This document shows positions 21,371 through 32,495 of a stretch of 64,000 nucleotides of DNA, piece by piece. Positions within the stretch are counted from its first letter, which is position 1. Each line of letters starts with the position of its first letter. The DNA lies in contig CM056577.1 of assembly GCA_029721435.1 (NCBI GenBank), forward strand, positions 113,148,219 through 113,212,218. The letters run 5' to 3'. The notes under the pieces are model-generated. The model searched no databases and was not told the origin of the DNA. It saw only the letters and a program-made list of their open reading frames with translations. The stretch comes from Gymnothorax reevesii. Taxonomy: Eukaryota; Chordata; Actinopteri; Anguilliformes; Muraenidae. Position numbers and translations under genes: made by a program.

Positions 21371-23468
21371 GAACCGAATAAGAAAAGGCCATACAAAGTA
21401 TCAAATTAACAAATGGGTAAGAAATGCCCAGCACTGGGTAAAGAATTTCAGAGTTAACTAAATAACATCAACCCAACAAAAGGGTAAAAATTAACCAATG
21501 CTGGGTAAGAAATGCCCAGCATTGGGTAAAGAATTTCAACATTAACTAAATAACATTGACCCAGCAAAAGGTGAAGAGTGACCCACACTACTGGCTCAAA
21601 GTCACCCATTTTTGGGTGAAATAGGTTGACCCAGTATGTTGGGTCAAAATTGTGACCCAAGTGCCTTGGGTCCTTTTGACCCAGTGCCCAGTAGGTGATA
21701 TAGTGACTACCCATTGGGTCACTGAAATTACCCAATTTGGGTGATTATTGACCCAGCAGTTTTTAGAGTGTACTCACTTTGGATTTGTGATGATAAGAAT
21801 TCCACATTTCCGAAAAGAAATAGAAAAATCATCGGTGCTTCACTCAACTTATGACTCAAATCCCCGCACCATTCATTATAAGGGATCAATGGCCTTCATT
21901 CTCACGACCACCAAGACATTCACACCAACTGCAGGAGGAGGCTAGATCCCTTTGGGAAAGCACAACGTGTATCCATTATTCTGAAAGAATACAAATGCGA
22001 TAGTATCTTAGACTCAATCATTCGCGATTCAGTCACAAGTCACCAAACTGTCACATTGGCCCCTGAAAAGATGAGCAACTCGCGCGGTATCACAGTCGAG
22101 AAGACTCGATTTTGCTTCCGAGAGCCACCCGGTGTATTGCTAAAGAGAAAATATCAGCGATATATGAAAAGCCGCAGTACCCATCTCAGACTAATAGTGA
22201 GCATTATTCAGAAGTCTCCAAATTAAAGATTAACACCGAGACAGGAAAGACAAGCGCGAAGATTCTTCTGCGCAAGCATTAATTTATAATGGATACCAGC
22301 GGTGCTGTCAGAAAGCGCATCCCTTTAAACCTAGCTACTACACCTTGTCTGCAGGTGCATGGTATACAGTAGACAGATTTTGCTGTGTTGCAATGTGTTC
22401 TAATATTTGTTTAAATGTTTGCTTTTCTTTTGACAGATATTGTACAGCTTGGAGCGCTTTGTCTCTGGCGACAGGAAATTCAATTCAAGACAAATGTATA
22501 GCTCCAGAATATATTTTACCATTGAGTAAGGGGAACTTTAATTAAATAGGCGCCACATTGTATCGGACATTTTAATAATATAAAGTTTATACTTGCATTT
22601 CTAAGACATTGAAATAAGTAAGCAAATAAATAAATAAAGTGATAATGCTGCTGATGGCAAATTTCCTCAATCAATTTTTCATCATTAGTTGGAGCATACT
22701 ATAACGTTGCAATTTGCTTATACTTCAGGAAACTTTGCACAATGTCAGTCAGTTCAATTTCAACTGATACTTTTTATATGTAGGCTACTGCCTAAGAACA
22801 ATGGATACTTGACAATAAAAGCTAGGAATTTGAGCAAGCGTTTTTGTCTATGCGCCCATATTATTTGCCTTTAAATTTGAACATACATGCCTTTAATTGA
22901 TAATGTCTCATTAGATAAATGTCTGAATCAATCATTTTGCAACTGCGCAAAAATAGATTTAGTCATTTCGGAACTGAAAGGTCCAAGACGACACTTCAGC
23001 ACTTGGAAAATGGTAAGCTTGGCAAAAACAAGACAGTTGTGATTTTCAGCTGTGACGACTTTGTCAGTCATTTTGTTCCATTATGTAATTATTATCAGAG
23101 AATGGTTAATTGATGGTAATATCTGGATGTGCCTAAGCAGATAACGCTTAACATAAAGAGCATTGCTGAAAATCCACAGGGGTCCGCTTTTGACCCCTGT
23201 CATTGCCCCGAGTGTTAAAGACAAGAACAATCAGTTGTGAAGGTTCGGCTGCGTGTGGAACCGTACGCGGCTCTTGATCCATCATTTTTCAAAGACCTCT
23301 CCCAGGTTATTCTGCAATTTTTAAGGCCTGTTACCAAATTGTTTCACAGATTCATTACATTTGCTATGCATTCATTTGCCTGTATTTTAACAACCAGAAA
23401 AAATTGATCAGTAGTCACTGCTAAATCCAGAAGGACAATTCTTCATTAATTTAATACGACATATATAG

Positions 23469-23612
23469 CAGTCCCCGAAGAGACTGTCAAAAATTGCCAA
23501 ATCTGCTGATATTTCAAGCTGATCCAGCGGGGTATTGGGTTAAGTTTTCAACCAGCAATAATCGCGCCTCGGTTACACCTCGTGGGCTACGATACTGCCA
23601 CTGCGCAAAGAT
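23469..23612 (-). ncRNA. rnu4: U4 snRNA copy 3
   Basis: 144 nt, one difference from consensus, in the k-turn region (plus 'cctcgtggg' for 'cctcatggg', nt 31). The base pattern just upstream of +1 also differs ('atatgttcg'). Sm site and U6-pairing segments are intact. The change falls in the U of AUGA, next to the 15.5K-protein binding site, so function is uncertain. Confidence 0.91.
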
Positions 23613-25690
23613 ATGTTCGATTAATTAAAAGGGAATGGCCCAGCCGAGCCCATCAATTTTTTCAAAATGGTAATCTTTTTTGCAAAATTTGTTAAAAATA
23701 TATGTCACCTATCTAGTGACTACACAACAAAACCATGCAACCCTTAACATATGATTTTTGAAGCAATCAATTTCATTTCAAAAGTGGAACGGTAGCCTCG
23801 CCAACTATTTAAAAAAAAATTGGAAACACGGAGCATTCTGGGTAATAAAGGTGAGGGTTCCACCTTTGTGTGGAACCACCGGCCCTTTACTGCTCCCGAT
23901 TTACACACCCGGGCACATTTCCTGAAAAATACTGATTCAGCAGTATGTAGGCTACTATCCAATTGCATAGTCAGTTCAAACATTGAAAATGTACTCACTT
24001 TGGATTTGTGATGATAAGAATTCCACATTTCCGAAAAGAAATAGAAAAATCATCGGTGCTTCATTCAACTTATGACTCAAATCCCCGCACCATTCATTAT
24101 AAGGGATCAATGGCCTTCATTCTCACGACCACCAAGACATTCACACCAACTGCAGGAGGAGGCTAGATCCCTTTGGGAATGCACAACGTGTATCCATTAT
24201 TCTGAAAGAATACAAATGCGATAGTATCTTAGACTCAATCATTCGCGATTCAGTCACAAGTCACCAAACTGTCACATTGGCCCCTGAAAAGATGAGCAAC
24301 TCGCGCGGTATCACAGTCGAGAAGACTCGATTTTGCTTCCGAGAGCCACCCGGTGTATTGCTAAAGAGAAAATATCAGCGATATATGAAAAGCCGCAGTA
24401 CCCATCTCAGACTAATAGTGAGCATTATTCAGAAGTCTCCAAATTAAAGATTAACACCGAGACAGGAAAGACAAGCGCGAAGATTCTTCTGCGCAAGCAT
24501 TAATTTATAACGGATACCAGCGGTGCTGTCAGAAAGCGCATCCCTTTAAACCTAGCTACTACACCTTGTCTGCAGGTGCATGGTATACAGTAGACAGATT
24601 TTGCTGTGTTGCAATGTGTTCTAATATTTGTTTAAATGTTTGCTTTTCTTTTGACAGATATTGTACAGCTTGGAGCGCTTTGTCTCTGGCGACAGGAAAT
24701 TCAATTCAAGACAAATGTATAGCTCCAGAATATATTTTACCATTGAGTAAGGGGAACTTTAATTAAATAGGCGCCACATTGTATCGGACATTTTAATAAT
24801 ATAAAGTTTATACTTGCATTTCTAAGACATTGAAATAAGTAAGCAAATAAATAAATAAAGTGATAATGCTGCTGACGGCAAATTTCCTCAATCAATTTTT
24901 CATCATTAGTTGGAGCATACTATAACGTTGCAATTTGCTTATACTTCAGGAAACTTTGCACAATGTCAGTCAGTTCAATTTCAACTGATACTTTTTATAT
25001 GTAGGCTACTGCCTAAGAACAATGGATACTTGACAATAAAAGCTAGGAATTTGAGCAAGCGTTTTTGTCTATGCGCCCATATTATTTGCCTTTAAATTTG
25101 AACATACATGCCTTTAATTGATAATGTCTCATTAGATAAATGTCTGAATCAATCATTTTGCAACTGCGCAAAAATAGATTTAGTCATTTCGGAACTGAAA
25201 GGTCCAAGACGACACTTCAGCACTTGGAAAATGGTAAGCTTGGCAAAAACAAGACAGTTGTGAATTTCAGCTGTGACGACTTTGTCAGTCATTTTGTTCC
25301 ATTATGTAATTATTATCAGAGAATGGTTAATTGATGGTAATATCTGGATGTGCCTAAGCAGATAACGCTTAACATAAAGAGCATTGCTGAAAATCCACAG
25401 GGGTCCGCTTTTGACCCCTGTCATTGCCCCGAGTGTTAAAGACAAGAACAATCAGTTGTGAAGGTTCGGCTGCGTGTGGAACCGTACGCGGCTCTTGGTC
25501 CATCATTTTTCAAAGACCTCTCCCAGGTTATTCTGCAATTTTTAAGGCCTGTTACCAAATTGTTTCACAGATTCATTACATTTGCTATGCATTCATTTGC
25601 CTGTATTTAAACAACCAGAAAAAAAATGACCAGTAGTCACTGTTAAATCCAGAAGGACAATTCTTCATTAATTTAATACGATATATATAG

Positions 25691-25834
25691 CAGTCCCCGA
25701 AGAGGCTGTCAAACATTGCCAAATCTGCTGATATTCCAAGCTGATCCAGCGGGGTATTGGGTTAAGTTTTCAACCAGCAATTATCGCGCCTCGGTTACAC
25801 CTCATGGGCTACGATACTGCCACTGCGCAAAGAT
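25691..25834 (-). ncRNA. rnu4: U4 snRNA copy 4, Sm site altered, likely inactive
   Basis: 144 nt, four differences. The Sm site reads AAUGUUUGA, the 3' hairpin has one changed base ('agaggctg'), the central region has 'attcc', and the 5' stem base has 'caattatcg'. The broken Sm tract makes a stable snRNP unlikely. The 3' flank is also variant ('acgatatatat'). Confidence 0.9.
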
Positions 25835-27619
25835 AAGTTCGATTAATTAAAAGGGAATGGCCCAGCCGAGCCCATCAATTTTTTCAAAATGGTAATCTTT
25901 TTTGCAAAATTTGTTAAAAATATATGTCACCTATCTAGTGACTACACAACAAAACCATGCAACCCTTAACATATGATTTTTGAAGCAATCAATTTCATTT
26001 CAAAAGTGGAACGGTAGCCTCGCCAACTATTTAAAAAAAAATTGGAAACACGGAGCATTCTGGGTAATAAAGGTGAGGGTTCCACCTTTGTGTGGAACCA
26101 CCGGCCCTTTACTGCTCCCGATTTACACACCCGGGCACATTTCCTGAAAAATACTGATTCAGCAGTATGTAGGCTACTATCCAATTGCATAGTCAGTTCA
26201 AACATTGAAAATGTACTCACTTTGGATTTGTGATGATAAGAATTCCACATTTCCGAAAAGAAATAGAAAAATCATCGGTGCTTCATTCAACTTATGACTC
26301 AAATCCCCGCACCATTCATTATAAGGGATCAATGGCCTTCATTCTCACGACCACCAAGACATTCACACCAACTGCAGGAGGAGGCTAGATCCCTTTGGGA
26401 ATGCACAACGTGTATCCATTATTCTGAAAGAATACAAATGCGATAGTATCTTAGACTCTATCATTCGAGATTCAGTCACAAGTCACCAAACTGTCACATT
26501 GGCCCCTGAAAAGATGAGCAACTCGCGCGGTATCACAGTCGAGAAGACTCGATTTTGCTTCCGAGAGCCACCCGGTGTATTGCTAAAGAGAAAATATCAG
26601 CGATATATGAAAAGCCGCAGTACCCATCTCAGACTAATAGTGAGCATTATTCAGAAGTCTCCAAATTAAAGATTAACACCGAGACAGGAAAGACAAGCGC
26701 GAAGATTCTTCTGCGCAAGCATTAATTTATAACGGATACCAGCGGTGCTGTCAGAAAGCGCATCCCTTTAAACCTAGCTACTGCACCTTGTCTGCAGGTG
26801 CATGGTATACAGTAGACAGATTTTGCTGTGTTGCAATGTGTTCTAATATTTGTTTAAATGTTTGCTTTTCTTTTGACAGATATTGTACAGCTTGGAGCGC
26901 TTTGTCTCTGGCGACAGGAAATTCAATTCAAGACAAATGTATAGCTCCAGAATATATTTTACCATTGAGTAAGGGGAACTTTAATTAAATAGGCGCCACA
27001 TTGTATCGGACATTTTAATAATATAAAGTTTATACTTGCATTTCTAAGACATTGAAATAAGTAAGCAAATAAATAAATAAAGTGATAATGCTGCTGACGG
27101 CAAATTTCCTCAATCAATTTTTCATCATTAGTTGGAGCATACTATAACGTTGCAATTTGCTTATACTTCAGGAAACTTTGCACAATGTCAGTCAGTTCAA
27201 TTTCAACTGATACTTTTTATATGTAGGCTACTGCCTAAGAACAATGGATACTTGACAATAAAAGCTAGGAATTTGAGCAAGCGTTTTTGTCTATGCGCCC
27301 ATATTATTTGCCTTTAAATTTGAACATACATGCCTTTAATTGATAATGTCTCATTAGATAAATGTCTGAATCAATCATTTTGCAACTGCGCAAAAATAGA
27401 TTTAGTCATTTCGGAACTGAAAGGTCCAAGACGACACTTCAGCACTTGGAAAATGGTAAGCTTGGCAAAAACAAGACAGTTGTGAATTTCAGCTGTGACG
27501 ACTTTGTCAGTCATTTTGTTCCATTATGTAATTATTATCAGAGAATGGTTAATTGATGGTAATATCTGGATGTGCCTAAGCAGATAACGCTTAACATAAA
27601 GAGCATTGCTGAAAATCCA

Positions 27620-27642
27620 CAGGGGTCCGCTTTTGACCCCTG
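27620..27642. other. Perfect 8-bp spacer hairpin CAGGGGTC/GACCCCTG (representative)
   Basis: Stem of 8 bp with a 7-nt loop CGCTTTT, about 270 bp downstream of the U4 3' end. It is conserved in all units; the first regular unit has one arm mutation ('gacccgtg', 15745-15753). No snRNA, tRNA or histone stem-loop match was recognised. Confidence 0.55.
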
Positions 27643-27885
27643 TCATTGCCCCGAGTGTTAAAGACAAGAACAATCAGTTGTGAAGGTTCGGCTGCGTGTG
27701 GAACCGTACGCGGCTCTTGGTCCATCATTTTTCAAAGACCTCTCCCAGGTTATTCTGCAATTTTTAAGGCCTGTTACCAAATTGTTTCACAGATTCGTTA
27801 CATTTGCTATGCATTCATTTGCCTGTATTTAAACAACCAGAAAAAATTGACCAGTAGTTACTACTGAATCCAGAAGAACAATTCT

Positions 27886-27900
27886 TCATTAATTTAATAC
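27886..27900 (-). terminator. Candidate snRNA 3' box
   Basis: On the minus strand GTATTAAATTAATGA followed by AGA begins about 12 nt downstream of the U4 3' end. This resembles the vertebrate 3' box (GTTTn0-3AAArnnAGA) that directs Integrator-dependent 3' end formation. It is present in all units with few changes; the match is loose. Confidence 0.5.
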
Positions 27901-27911
27901 GACATATATAG

Positions 27912-28055
27912 CAGTCCCCGAAGAGACTGTCAAAAATTGCCAAATCTGCTGATATTTCAAGCTGATCCAGCGGGGTATTGGGTTAAGTTTTCAACCAGCA
28001 ATAATCGCGCCTCGGTTACACCTCATGGGCTACGATACTGCCACTGCGCAAAGAT
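27912..28055 (-). ncRNA. rnu4: U4 snRNA copy 5 (consensus)
   Basis: Identical to the consensus over all 144 nt. Promoter elements are intact: PSE 28097-28116, distal element 28269-28287. The 3' flank carries private changes ('agtagttactactgaatcc'). It is a good candidate for an expressed gene. Confidence 0.93.
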
Positions 28056-28096
28056 AAGTTCGATTAATTAAAAGGGAATGGCCCAGCCGAGCCCAT

Positions 28097-28116
28097 CAAT
28101 TTTTTCAAAATGGTAA
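28097..28116 (-). promoter_or_regulatory. Proximal sequence element (PSE) of U4, canonical unit
   Basis: The minus strand reads TTACCATTTTGAAAAAATTG at -42 to -61 from U4 +1. It fits the vertebrate snRNA PSE (TCACCnTnA..nnnAAAnnG) that recruits SNAPc. The same sequence occurs at the same distance in every unit. No TATA box is seen at -24 to -31 (only an AT tract at about -8 to -18), consistent with RNA polymerase II rather than III. The U5 tract in the Sm site would also stop polymerase III. Confidence 0.8.
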
Positions 28117-28268
28117 TCTTTTTTGCAAAATTTGTTAAAAATATATGTCACCTATCTAGTGACTACACAACAAAACCATGCAACCCTTAACATATGATTT
28201 TTGAAGCAATCAATTTCATTTCAAAAGTGGAACGGTAGCCTCGCCAACTATTTAAAAAAAAATTGGAA

Positions 28269-28287
28269 ACACGGAGCATTCTGGGTA
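28269..28287 (-). promoter_or_regulatory. ZNF143/SPH-like distal sequence element of U4, canonical unit
   Basis: The minus strand reads TTACCCAGAATGCTCCGTG at about -214 to -232. It resembles the ZNF143 (Staf) site CCCAnmATGCmnyGCG of vertebrate snRNA enhancers and lies at the usual distance. No octamer ATGCAAAT is seen nearby. The element is intact in most units. It is changed to 'ttcggggtaa' upstream of copies 6, 8 and 10, and to 'ttctgtgtaa' upstream of copy 2. Confidence 0.7.
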
Positions 28288-28298
28288 ATAAAGGTGAG

Positions 28299-28320
28299 GG
28301 TTCCACCTTTGTGTGGAACC
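28299..28320. other. Perfect 8-bp hairpin next to the distal element (representative)
   Basis: GGTTCCAC and GTGGAACC separated by CTTTGT, 11 bp beyond the ZNF143-like site. It is conserved in every unit, including the degraded edge piece, where the right arm has one change. Role unknown; it could be a protein site or a cruciform. Confidence 0.6.
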
Positions 28321-30130
28321 ACCGGCCCTTTACTGCTCCCGATTTACACACCCGGGCACATTTCCTGAAAAATACTGATTCAGCAGTATGTAGGCTACTA
28401 TCCAATTGCATAGTCAGTTCAAACATTGAAAATGTACTCACTTTGGATTTGTGATGATAAGAATTCCACATTTCCGAAAAGAAATAGAAAAATCATCGGT
28501 GCTTCATTCAACTTATGACTCAAATCCCCGCACCATTCATTATAAGGGATCAATGGCCTTCATTCTCACGACCACCAAGACATTCACACCAACTGCAGGA
28601 GGAGGCTAGATCCCTTTGGGAATGCACAACGTGTATCCATTATTCTGAAAGAATACAAATGCGATAGTATCTTAGACTCAATCATTCGCGATTCAGTCAC
28701 AAGTCACCAAACTGTCACATTGGCCCCTGAAAAGATGAGCAACTCGCGCGGTATCACAGTCGAGAAGACTCGATTTTGCTTCCGAGAGCCACCCGGTGTA
28801 TTGCTAAAGAGAAAATATCAGCGATATATGAAAAGCCGCAGTACCCATCTCAGACTAATAGTGAGCATTATTCAGAAGTCTCCAAATTAAAGATTAACAC
28901 CGAGACAGGAAAGACAAGCGCGAAGATTCTTCTGCGCAAGCATTAATTTATAACGGATACCAGCGGTGCTGTCAGAAAGCGCATCCCTTTAAACCTAGCT
29001 ACTGCACCTTGTCTGCAGGTGCATGGTATACAGTAGACAGATTTTGCTGTGTTGCAATGTGTTCTAATATTTGTTTAAATGTTTGCTTTTCTTTTGACAG
29101 ATATTGTACAGCTTGGAGCGCTTTGTCTCTGGCGACAGGAAATTCAATTCAAGACATGTATAGCTCCAAAATATATTTTACCATTGAGTAAGGGGAACTT
29201 TAATTAAATAGGCGCCACATTGTATCGGACATTTTAATAATATAAAGTTTATACTTGCATTTCTAAGACATTGAAATAAGTAAGCAAATAAATAAATAAA
29301 GTGATAATGCTGCTGACGGCAAATTTCCTCAATCAATTTTTCATCATTAGTTGGAGCATACTATAACGTTGCAATTTGCTTATACTTCAGGAAACTTTGC
29401 ACAATGTCAGTCAGTTCAATTTCAACTGATACTTTTTATATGTAGGCTACTGCCTAAGAACAATGGATACTTGACAATAAAAGCTAGGAATTTGAGCAAG
29501 CGTTTTTGTCTATGCGCCCATATTATTTGCCTTTAAATTTGAACATACATGCCTTTAATTGATAATGTCTCATTAGATAAATGTCTGAATCAATCATTTT
29601 GCAACTGCGCAAAAATAGATTTAGTCATTTCGGAACTGAAAGGTCCAAGACGACACTTCAGCACTTGGAAAATGGTAAGCTTGGCAAAAACAAGACAGTT
29701 GTGAATTTCAGCTGTGACGACTTTGTCAGTCATTTTGTTCCATTATGTAATTATTATCAGAGGATGGTTAATTGATGGTAATATCTGGATGTGCCTAAGC
29801 AGATAACGCTTAACATAAAGAGCATTGCTGAAAATCCACAGGGGTCCGCTTTTGACCCCTGTCATTGCCCCGAGTGTTAAAGACAAGAACAATCAGTTGT
29901 GAAGGTTCGGCTGCGTGTGGAACCGTACGCGGCTCTTGGTCCATCATTTTTCAAAGTCCTCTCCCAGGTTATTCTGCAATTTTTAAGGCCTGTTACCAAA
30001 TTGTTTCACAGATTCGTTACATTTGCTATGCATTCATTTGCCTGTATTTAAACAACCAGAAAAAATTGACCAGTAGTCACTGCTAAATCCAGAAGGACAA
30101 TTCTTCATTAATTTAATACGACATATATAG

Positions 30131-30274
30131 CAGTCCCCGAAGAGACTGTCAAAAATTGCCAAATCTGCTGATATTTCAAGCTGATCCAGCGGGGTATTGG
30201 GTTAAGTTTTCAACCAGCAATAATCGCGCCTCGGTTACACCTCATGGGCTACGATACTGCCACTGCGCAAAGAT
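30131..30274 (-). ncRNA. rnu4: U4 snRNA copy 6 (consensus)
   Basis: Identical to consensus. The distal element has a one-base variant ('gcattcggggtaa') shared with copies 8 and 10. The AT-rich stretch just upstream of +1 reads 'gattatttaa', shared with copy 10. Confidence 0.93.
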
Positions 30275-32351
30275 AAGTTCGATTATTTAAAAGGGAATGG
30301 CCCAGCCGAGCCCATCAATTTTTTCAAAATGGTAATCTTTTTTGCAAAATTTGTTAAAAATATATGTCACCTATCTAGTGACTACACAACAAAACCATGC
30401 AACCCTTAACATATGATTTTTGAAGCAATCAATTTCATTTCAAAAGTGGAACGGTAGCCTCGCCAACTATTTAAAAAAAAATTGGAAACACGGAGCATTC
30501 GGGGTAATAAAGGTGAGGGTTCCACCTTTGTGTGGAACCACCGGCCCTTTACTGCTCCCGATTTACACACCCGGGCACATTTCCTGAAAAATACTGATTC
30601 AGCAGTATGTAGGCTACTATCCAATTGCATAGTCAGTTCAAACATTGAAAATGTACTCACTTTGGATTTGTGATGATAAGAATTCCACATTTCCGAAAAG
30701 AAATAGAAAAATCATCGGTGCTTCATTCAACTTATGACTCAAATCCCCGCACCATTCATTATAAGGGATCAATGGCCTTCATTCTCACGACCACCAAGAC
30801 ATTCACACCAACTGCAGGAGGAGGCTAGATCCCTTTGGGAATGCACAACGTGTATCCATTATTCTGAAAGAATACAAATGCGATAGTATCTTAGACTCAA
30901 TCATTCGCGATTCAGTCACAAGTCACCAAACTGTCACATTGGCCCCTGAAAAGATGAGCAACTCGCGCGGTATCACAGTCGAGAAGACTCGATTTTGCTT
31001 CCGAGAGCCACCCGGTGTATTGCTAAAGAGAAAATATCAGCGATATATGAAAAGCCGCAGTACCCATCTCAGACTAATAGTGAGCATTATTCAGAAGTCT
31101 CCAAATTAAAGATTAACACCGAGACAGGAAAGACAAGCGCGAAGATTCTTCTGCGCAAGCATTAATTTATAACGGATACCAGCGGTGCTGTCAGAAAGCG
31201 CATCCCTTTAAACCTAGCTACTGCACCTTGTCTGCAGGTGCATGGTATACAGTAGACAGATTTTGCTGTGTTGCAATGTGTTCTAATATTTGTTTAAATG
31301 TTTGCTTTTCTTTTGACAGATATTGTACAGCTTGGAGCGCTTTGTCTCTGGCGACAGGAAATTCAATTCAAGACAAATGTATAGCTCCAGAATATATTTT
31401 ACCATTGAGTAAGGGGAACTTTAATTAAATAGGCGCCACATTGTATCGGACATTTTAATAATATAAAGTTTATACTTGCATTTCTAAGACATTGAAATAA
31501 GTAAGCAAATAAATAAATAAAGTGATAATGCTGCTGACGGCAAATTTCCTCAATCAATTTTTCATCATTAGTTGGAGCATACTATAATGTTGCAATTTGC
31601 TTATACTTCAGGAAACTTTGCACAATGTCAGTCAGTTCAATTTCAACTGATACTTTTTATATGTAGGCTACTGCCTAAGAACAATGGATACTTGACAATA
31701 AAAGCTAGGAATTTGAGCAAGCGTTTTTGTCTATGCGCCCATATTATTTGCCTTTAAATTTGAACATACATGCCTTTAATTGATAATGTCTCATTAGATA
31801 AATGTCTGAATCAATCATTTTGCAACTGCGCAAAAATAGATTTAGTCATTTCGGAACTGAAAGGTCCAAGACGACACTTCAGCACTTGGAAAATGGTAAG
31901 CTTGGCAAAAACAAGACAGTTGTGAATTTCAGCTGTGACGACTTTGTCAGTCATTTTGTTCCATTATGTAATTATTATCAGAGGATGGTTAATTGATGGT
32001 AATATCTGGATGTGCCTAAGCAGATAACGCTTAACATAAAGAGCATTGCTGAAAATCCACAGGGGTCCGCTTTTGACCCCTGTCATTGCCCCGAGTGTTA
32101 AAGACAAGAACAATCAGTTGTGAAGGTTCGGCTGCGTGTGGAACCGTACGCGGCTCTTGGTCCATCATTTTTCAAAGACCTCTCCCAGGTTATTCTGCAA
32201 TTTTTAAGGCCTGTTACCAAATTGTTTCACAGATTCATTACATTTGCTATGCATTCATTTGCCTGTATTTAAACAACCAGAAAAAATTGACCAGTAGTCA
32301 CTGCTAAATCCAGAAGGACAATTCTTCATTAATTTAATACGACATATATAG

Positions 32352-32495
32352 CAGTCCCCGAAGAGACTGTCAAAAATTGCCAAATCTGCTGATATTTCAA
32401 GCTGATCCAGCGGGGTATTGGGTTAAGTTTTCAACCAGCAATAATCGCGCTTCGGTTACACGTCATGGGCTACGATACTGCCACTGCGCAAAGAT
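32352..32495 (-). ncRNA. rnu4: U4 snRNA copy 7, 5' stem-loop altered
   Basis: Two differences, both in the k-turn/5' stem-loop (plus 'cgcttcggttacacgtcat'). They change the CCGAGG side to CCGAAG and one G of AUGAGG to C. Binding of the 15.5K/PRPF31 proteins would probably suffer. Sm site and U6 pairing are intact. Confidence 0.91.

Larger units (their letters stand above)
18770..21770. mobile_element. 3,001-bp DNA transposon with TA duplication and subterminal GGGT/ACCC repeats
   Basis: Exactly one repeat unit is interrupted. The flanking TA is duplicated (18768-18769 and 21771-21772), and removing 3,003 bp restores the normal 2,221-bp unit. The terminal inverted repeats are 20 bp, CACWCTAAAAAMTGCTGGGT, with 18/20 identity. 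Both subterminal zones (18787-19135 and 21410-21760) are packed with GGGTNA/TNACCC motifs in both orientations. No transposase ORF is seen, so it is non-autonomous. TA duplication suggests a Tc1/mariner or a related TA-targeting family; the family is not identified. Confidence 0.85.

Noticed and set aside
22436..23015. Acceptor-like ttgcttttcttttgacag and donor-like aatggtaagc in the spacer, suggesting a ~575-nt exon
   Set aside because: All frames between them contain stops and no partner exons are recognisable. Chance splice signals in a conserved spacer are more likely.
27620..27655. Partial resemblance of 'gacccctgtcattgcccc' to the U1 stem-loop region 'tgacccctgcgatttcccc'
   Set aside because: The match is about 15 bases only, the rest of U1 (5' splice-site pairing end, Sm site, 3' stem) is absent, and the local hairpin explains the G/C runs.
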